From Uranotaenia lowii (lineage: Eukaryota > Arthropoda > Insecta > Diptera > Culicidae): DNA of 64,000 bases. Shown piece by piece: positions 57,540 to 64,000 of the stretch (positions are counted from its first letter, which is position 1; every line of letters starts with the position of its first letter). A program made the translations under genes and the position numbers. The notes below the pieces were generated by a model. That model saw only the letters and a program-made list of their open reading frames with translations, ran no database searches and was not told the DNA's origin. The DNA is taken from positions 157,137,582-157,201,581 of the forward strand of contig NC_073692.1 in the NCBI RefSeq assembly GCF_029784155.1. Reading direction: 5' to 3'.

Positions 57540-58345
57540 TTTCTTCCGAATGATACTTACATAATACGTTATTTGCCTTCTAACCGATAAGAGAAAAGTT
57601 TTTATCAAAAAAATGTGTTCTGTTGGGATGATTCATTTTTTCTTCTTCTAAAAATAAATACCTATCTCTATCGCAAACAAGAGCTGTGTTATAACATTTG
57701 TTTTTGCAGTTTGTCCATCGTCATTGTCTTGAAATCGAACAATTTTATTGCATTCGAAACAAATTCTATCATGATCCTTTACTTCTTGGAATGCGCAATA
57801 AGGGCAAATTTAGTTTAGTTTTTATGAAACAACATCACAATTGGTTGAGATTTATGTTCGTTAAACACAGTACTTTGAGTTACTACCTAATGAAAATCAG
57901 TTTGAGCGTATAAAAGTTTAGTTCAAAAATACAAATTTAGATTAAGACTTCCACTCGGTTGCTAGAGTATAACCTGTAGTGAGACCTCTATCTAAGGTCT
58001 CAATTCACGTTATACTGTAGCTTAGAACTCGAACTAAGAAATCATGTTTCGAATTTTCATGTTCAGATACAGTACTTAGAACACAATTTCAACCTGTAAT
58101 TTAGAACACAATTTCAAATTGTAATTTAAAACCCAAATTTAAGATTAGGATTAATATTAGAAATAATAAAATTCAAATTTTGATTGAAAACTCAAATTAG
58201 ATTCAGTTTGGACTTCAATCATTCATTCAAAAGTCGAACTCAAAATCCAGATGTAGAATTCAGATACAAAATTGAAAATTCAAGTTTAAATTGAAACAAA
58301 TATCTACTTAAAATTATTTCGGAAAAAGCGCGATTTTTTTTGAGT
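57540..58345. other. AT-rich spacer with a short degenerate repeat
   Basis: No gene. At 58,070-58,140 a ~22-bp unit of the type TTAGAACACAATTTCAA is repeated about three times. Confidence 0.4.
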
Positions 58346-58348
58346 CAT

Positions 58349-61300
58349 ATAGGGTTAGTTGCCCTACTTTGGACCCTTTAAGCGGTGGTTTTTAAATAAT
58401 CATGCTTTTTCATAAAAGGCGTGAGGTTTATATTTTTAAGGAAATTTGTTTATAGTTCATGATCTGTTCTGCAAGTATCAATGAAAATTTTCGACATAAG
58501 TATCGCCATTATTAAAAGATTTGCAAAAATATGGATGATATAAATTTCCGAACCTACTGTTCCTATTTTGGTACTTAACTGGTTCCTTTCATTGGACTTA
58601 GACCTGAAATTCCTATAAAAAGTACGAATTTTCGAAAACAAATTAACAAATTCATTAAAAATGTAATCTTTAATCAAATATTATCGTAAAAAAAATATCA
58701 AAGATTTTTAACGATTAAAACACATAAATTTCTGTTATGAATATTTCAAACACTTTTACTCCATGTCAGCCCTATCTGATCAGCAGAACAATAGCTGAAA
58801 CTTTTTTTGTTTACTTACTTGAAGTTTATTTGTGTAAAGCTTTGTGTAGAGCTGAAATGTTCTATAAATATGGGTTCTGAATAATGCTTCAATTAAAAAT
58901 TCGCACTTTTGTTGAATTGTTGGTATTGGAACAAAGTTTTGATAATGTTAGGTCTAAAAATGGAACATCATAGTCAAAAGTCTCCTATATTTAGACCCAT
59001 TACAAATATTCCATTGATTTTAATTTATTTTAGGAAAAATAGGTAGTATGGTTCGTATTCTTCACAGTGAGAGTAATTTCCCTTAAAAATTTGGCTTGGA
59101 CAGAAAAAAAACGAGATTTTTCCTTGTTCATTTAAATTTCACAAAACGCACCCTACTAATTGAGCTGTCTGATTTACGACTGATGAGGAGGTGCACTTTT
59201 AAACACGTCGAAAATTTTATTAGAAACACTTTTTATGGCAAAAAGCGGTATGATTGGATTCAGGAAGAATAAGAGTTCATTGTGTGCATAGTAGTATCTT
59301 TATACTATGCTAGAAAAATGAATTATTTACAATTTTCGGCATTTTAGGACTTAAGTAGGCTCTAGGCAAATATAATAAAAGTAGTAATATTCCTCACTCC
59401 CCAGAAACTTGAAGGACACATGAAACGCGCCTCCATGTGAGGAAAGTTCTTACGAACATGAAAAAATGCTATCGAGAAGACCTAAGTTGCCTTAGACTAA
59501 ATTTCGAAAGCTTCTGGTGAAAACTGTTAAGCTCATTATCACCAAAACTTTGTGTCCCGATCTGACAATTATACTAAATACAACACAAGTATATCTACTA
59601 TTTTTTTTTTTTCATAATATATTTCATGATAAGTAAGTTGACTTCGTTAATAAATTTTATACTCAAAATATGATTTTGATTTATCGGTTCATCATGTTTT
59701 GGAGTTTTAAAAAAATTATATGTGCCTAAATGAAAAGTATTAAAAAGAGCTAATTCTACACGAAGATTCTTTTTCCTTTACCAATTTATTCATTTTAGAG
59801 AAATGCTGATATCCATTTACCAAACGTGCTTCAGATAACAAAAAATATAAACAACAATGATGATGTGGTTATCAATAAATCTCAAATTATATTGTAAAGT
59901 AGATTTTCAGATCAATTTACTTAGTAAATTGTTGCCTTTTTATGATTTCTTTTATGAAAAATTCAGTATTAGCTTAGCTTAGCTTGATTGACTACTCACA
60001 TCCACCTTGAATCATTGAACCCGAAATGCACCTTAAGATGTTTTGATAAAGAATTTAAAAGTATTCTAGTATACTCGGTGATTGATTTCTAAATTTGGTT
60101 TAAATACAAGTCAATACATTTCGGATTCCAAGATCACAGGCGTGGCTCAGTAGAACGAGTTCCACATCGCCAATGGTTGCTACTCCGTGATTGACCGAGG
60201 CCATCAATTTTGTTCAGAGGTCAAATGAACGGAACCTGGGATTGGCTACACATTCACAATGCACAAAACTGATGCTCTCTCTTTGAACATCAATTACGGC
60301 GCCGGCCACGTCCTAGTAGTCAATAGATAGGTTAGAAAAATTAGAAAGGGATGAAAGAACAACTTTGTGCTTAAGGACCGAGGTTACCTCTGCACCCTTG
60401 CAAAAAATTTGGTTGGGAATGTGGGGGAAAGGAAAAAAAGGAAACACTTTTGACTAGTGTTCAGTAGTGGCTATCAGCAATTTTTTCTCCTGAAATATAT
60501 TTTTATTTATTAAATCATTTGAGCGAAATAAGAAACAACAATTTTGAATGGTGATTATGACTAAAACACATTCGAAGTCAATCGTATACACTTGATTTTC
60601 ATCTTTATCTGTATCTATAATAGTTGTTGCTCACATAATTCAAAGTTCGAAATGATATTCGATCTGATGTTCTAAATCATATTTATGTAGGAATTAAAAA
60701 ACGTATGAAAGGTGTAAAAGTTCAAATCTTTTCGAGAAAAATTCAAAAAGAGATTGAAAAAAAAGTGAATTGAACTATTGGAGAAATCTAGTCCAAATAG
60801 ACATTTTATCTTTTTTTTTAAAGAGAAATGGTGAGAATGGTATCACATATAAAAACTATGTTAATTTTTTAGCAATTTTGATTGAAAGATTCATGTGACG
60901 ACTTCCACCATTTGATCAGAAACATTAAGAAATAACTTGTATCTTTTTTATGATTTAATCATAATGTACATGAATAACGATCGCTTCAAAGTTTTGGACA
61001 TTTGAATAAAAAAAAAATGATGGGAAATTAAGAAATTCTAAACAAGCTATTGAATAAGTTAATCCAAGTTTAGTTTTGATACAAGAATAAAATGTATTTT
61101 TAAACCAAAAAAGGGATCAATTTTGTAATAGAACTGATTAAATTAATTTTTGGAATTTGTGAAATAACGATTGGTTTGAAAACATTTAAAATTATTCTAT
61201 AAAAATTACAAAATGTTTTTTTACGACATTATTAATGTGGCACGAACATTTGTGAATAATTTTTCACATTGACAACATTCTAGTATTTAAGTATAATTTA

Positions 61301-62095
61301 CAAGTTTTGATCAACTTATTATAAAAAAATGAGAATACTTAGCTTAAACGTTTCCCGGATGCCAAACATCAATGGATGACTCCGAAGGTTTCATCCCCGA
61401 TTAGTATGAGTGGCCGACAGCATTCCAGGAAGACAGGACAAATCATGTTTTGAAATAAGGGGTTGAGAGCTCTTGAAAAATGTTCCGTCCTGTTGGGCTG
61501 ATACCGGAAAACCTTCGGAATCGACTTGAAATAAACTTCACAAAAATTTAATATGGTTTAAACTTGGATTTGAACGGTCTCGAAAATTTTCTTTAAACAC
61601 GTCTCTTTTATGAAAAATTCAGTATTGTCCAAAAAGTGAAGTTTCCATCAATGATTTTTCCAATTCAAATGACATTAGAATCTCAAATTGTAGATTTATT
61701 AGCATACTCCGTCAGTCGGGACCTTTTTTTTCCATTCGGCAGAAAACAACACAAATTAAGAACCATAGCAACATACTTTGCTACACGAAGAAAAGTTGGA
61801 GTAGGCTGAAATTCCTATGTTGAAAATAAAACATAAACAAAATTTTCTGCGTGGTCATAGAAATGCAAGTTCAAACACGAACTTTTGTTGTTAAGACGCG
61901 AACCCACGGTTGATGGAAAGAATGATCAGAGTTTCCTCAGTACCTCAATGCTTGAAATTTCCTTCTAGTAAGAACTTTCTCCAGGAGGTGGTGCTGAAAT
62001 ACATGTCCTTGCTGAAGTATATGAAGCATGCTGAGAGTTACCAATGTTGATTATAATATGTTTGCTCTAGGTCCAAAGTAGGAGCACTTACCCTA
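58349..62095. mobile_element. possible 3.7 kb element with 26-bp inverted ends
   Basis: The left end TAGGGTTAGTTGCCCTAC and the inverted right end TAGGGTAAGTGCTCCTAC, both continuing TTTGGACC, match at 22 of 26 positions. The interior is AT-rich, without a transposase, and contains another repeat (59,968-60,410). Target duplication not resolved. It may instead be two separate short elements of one family. Confidence 0.4.
59968..60410. repeat. dispersed repeat (TTAGCTTAGCTTAGCTTGA type)
   Basis: Starts with the TTAGCTTAGCTTAGCTTGA run and continues into a GC-richer body (60,130-60,400). The start and its continuation (ACCCCGAAATGCA) recur at 62,571-62,630. Non-coding. Confidence 0.45.
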
Positions 62096-62308
62096 TTTAC
62101 CAAAAAAGATTAAAAGGAATTTACCCATGGTTGTTTTATAACTGATTTGACACAAAGATTCAAAATTTGAGAAGATATGCAAAAAATGCAAAACTCAAGA
62201 AAAAAATTTTTTTTTTCGAAAATTCATTAGCTTTTTTACGGATTTCAAAATTATAGTAAAATTTTTGGTCTGAATCAATCACAAACATCTTCCTGCACCT
62301 TATGAACA

Positions 62309-62567
62309 ATTGAGGCCCTCAGAATCAGAGGGGGATAAGGGCTCAAATGATAGTTTTGCGAAAATGCGCTTTCATGTTGTCAGGTGCTCGATTTTTTGTA
62401 TATTATTTTTATTCGAGAAAGTTTAATTCAATCGAAAAAGTATAGAAAAAAAATTAAAAAAAAATATCTGAGTTTTGCACCAGATGTATGTAGATTAAAA
62501 AAATCGATTAGTAAACTGAAAATCGATTATTTCGGCACTTATCCCCCGCAGATTTTGAGGCCCCAAT
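62309..62567. mobile_element. short MITE
   Basis: ~260 bp. Inverted ends: left ATTGAGGCCCTCAGAATC, right (inverted) ATTGGGGCCTCAAAATC, both leading into GGGGGATAAG. No coding frame. It abuts a second copy of the TTAGCTTAG repeat (62,571-62,630). Confidence 0.55.
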
Positions 62568-63030
62568 TTTAGCTTAGCTTAGTTTGATTAACAACTTACG
62601 TTCATCTTAAACCGTTAACCCCGAAATGCATGGTTACAGAAAATGTATGTATTATTTATTATTAGTATGTTTCGAATAATAGTCAAATAATCCAGTGGCA
62701 TATCAAGTCGACGATAAACCCATGTTTAATGTAAGTGCTCTATATGAAAAACCTTTCTTGAATAGCATTAAGTTTAGTGATGATGAACGGACGAACATTG
62801 ATAACAAATTGAAAACTTGTAATGCGATGATTTTGGCAAAACTATCCCTCACAAATAGTTTAACACTAGACGGACCGGCAAATTGAATATACCTATTCGG
62901 ACCGTTACCAGTCAAAATGACTGGTAAAGGGGAAATTTTTTCTATCATAATATTTTAAACTTTTTTCTTTTGAAATTGTTTTGTTATTTATTCGATATCA
63001 TTTTTGTTATAAAATGGAAATATTTTTTCA

Positions 63031-63938
63031 CCATGGGTGCACGGTATCACCTCAATTTCGCATAGTTGACGAATGCATGTATGTCATAAAATGAATATTT
63101 CAAATAATTATCAAAAAATTAAAACACATTATCAATCTAATTATAAAATCATGTTAGACGGCTATGGATATTGACCATGGGTGCACGGTTTCACTTCAAT
63201 TTTGTTTTAGTAGATATTTTCTAGCATCCATCGCTCTGAAATTTTTCAACACGTTGCCTGTAAATTATACCTGATATTGTAGGTTTTGAAGCGTATTTTT
63301 TCAATAAGTAGAGCAATTTACCATGGGTGCACGGATTCACCGCTATTCATCCAAAATCAATTTTTTTGCATGCTAAAGGTAAAGAATAAATACTTTTATA
63401 GATTCAAATAAACATTTGTGTTATATACATGGTTTTTCACTATGGGTGCACGGATTCACCGCGTTTCAATCAAATATTGGACTTTTTACAAATTTTTAAA
63501 AAGCATTTTTACAAATCAAACCAACGTCGAAACCATGTCTTTCATGTTGAGACATATTGATTTAAATAACGATTTTTATTTAAAGTTCCGTTTTTTCATT
63601 CCTGGAAAAGAAATATTTCAATTTTATCTTGAAATAATAAATTTATTTATTCATTATTACAAAACAGGTTTTTGCAATCGTACATTTATCTGATAAGATC
63701 TTATCAACATCCAAGAAATTGCAAAACTGTTTCCATGGACTGAGTGAGTGATGAATCAACATTGTCAAGTGTACACGTTGATTTGTTTTTTCTTAAAAGT
63801 TTTACGATTGACAAATATTAGATTTCCAATACCTATCATATCTAACTCAAAAATATGTTGTGTTTTGAAGCAATTTGGAAACTATTTCACTCTATATAAT
63901 TTACAACGGCGGATTTCCAACCATTCCGTGCACCCATG
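63031..63938. repeat. periodic CCATGGGTGCACGG motif
   Basis: CCATGGGTGCACGG(A/T)(A/T)TCAC occurs at 63,031, 63,175 and 63,321, and as CTATGGGTGCACGG at 63,440, i.e. about every 120-146 bp in one direction. It occurs once inverted at 63,926-63,938. The sequence between is AT-rich and diverged. The motif also ends the repeat at 11,935-12,300. No gene in 62,640-64,000. Confidence 0.65.
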
Positions 63939-64000
63939 TTGAAATATCCGCATCCGATGAGGTCTATCAGATAGGCTGGCGCGAGTCTGGTCAAGGTATG

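Noticed and set aside
61360..61540. GC-richer patch with GACTCCGAAGGTTT and an inverted partner
   Set aside because: Only ~14 bp pair and no further structure or duplication was found; left unannotated.

Overview
The window looks like an intergenic-rich, repeat-dense stretch of a dipteran genome, most probably a mosquito. The reasons are AT-rich spacers, four mariner-type transposases with the D37E spacing best known from mosquitoes, RTE- and jockey-like LINE pieces, Ty1/copia remnants, tRNA-derived SINEs and many short inverted-repeat elements. The species cannot be named from the sequence alone.

Host genes. Seven small two-exon genes, all on the minus strand, form a dispersed cluster (5.4, 19.1, 27.8, 33.8, 35.9, 55.3 and 56.8 kb). 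Each has a 39-45 nt first exon carrying most of a signal peptide, a phase-0 intron, and a second exon coding for about 110-167 alpha-helical residues. Four of them (27.8, 33.8, 35.9 and 55.3 kb) are close paralogues with a 182-residue product and a shared TATA/5'UTR arrangement; the 27.8 kb copy is broken by a 2-nt deletion. No known domain was recognised, so the products are described as secreted helical proteins of unknown function.

Mobile elements by region. 0.4-3.9 kb: a gutted copia element with perfect target duplications. 6.8-8.2 kb: an inverted-repeat element carrying a copia solo LTR. 10.5-11.6 kb: a 5'-truncated LINE reverse transcriptase. 13.5-15.1 kb: a LINE copy with an intact ORF1, an intact promoter and a tail, but no ORF2. 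15.3-16.1 kb: a TA-flanked MITE. 18.1 and 22.9 kb: inverted copies of a TTAA-type MITE. 20.2-25.0 kb: a 4.7 kb block between perfect 46-bp direct repeats, holding a nonautonomous hAT, a SINE, a MITE and mariner debris. 26.5-33 kb: two more mariner wrecks, one split by a 1.6 kb insertion. 34.8-39 kb: RTE fragments, foldback hairpins and another mariner. 40.9-50.0 kb: a 9.2 kb LTR element. 50.5-54.2 kb: a foldback and two hAT derivatives. 58-64 kb: MITEs and a periodic motif.

The most unusual object is the 40,861-50,028 element. Two 365-bp LTRs differing at only two positions enclose 8.4 kb with no gag or pol. A PBS-like site and a purine tract are present. Most of the interior is two satellite-like arrays: about 75 copies of a ~43-bp monomer with ~257-bp higher-order periodicity, and a purine-rich ~555-bp array. 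It resembles a LARD (large retrotransposon derivative). All homology statements are from reading the sequence; no database search was possible.
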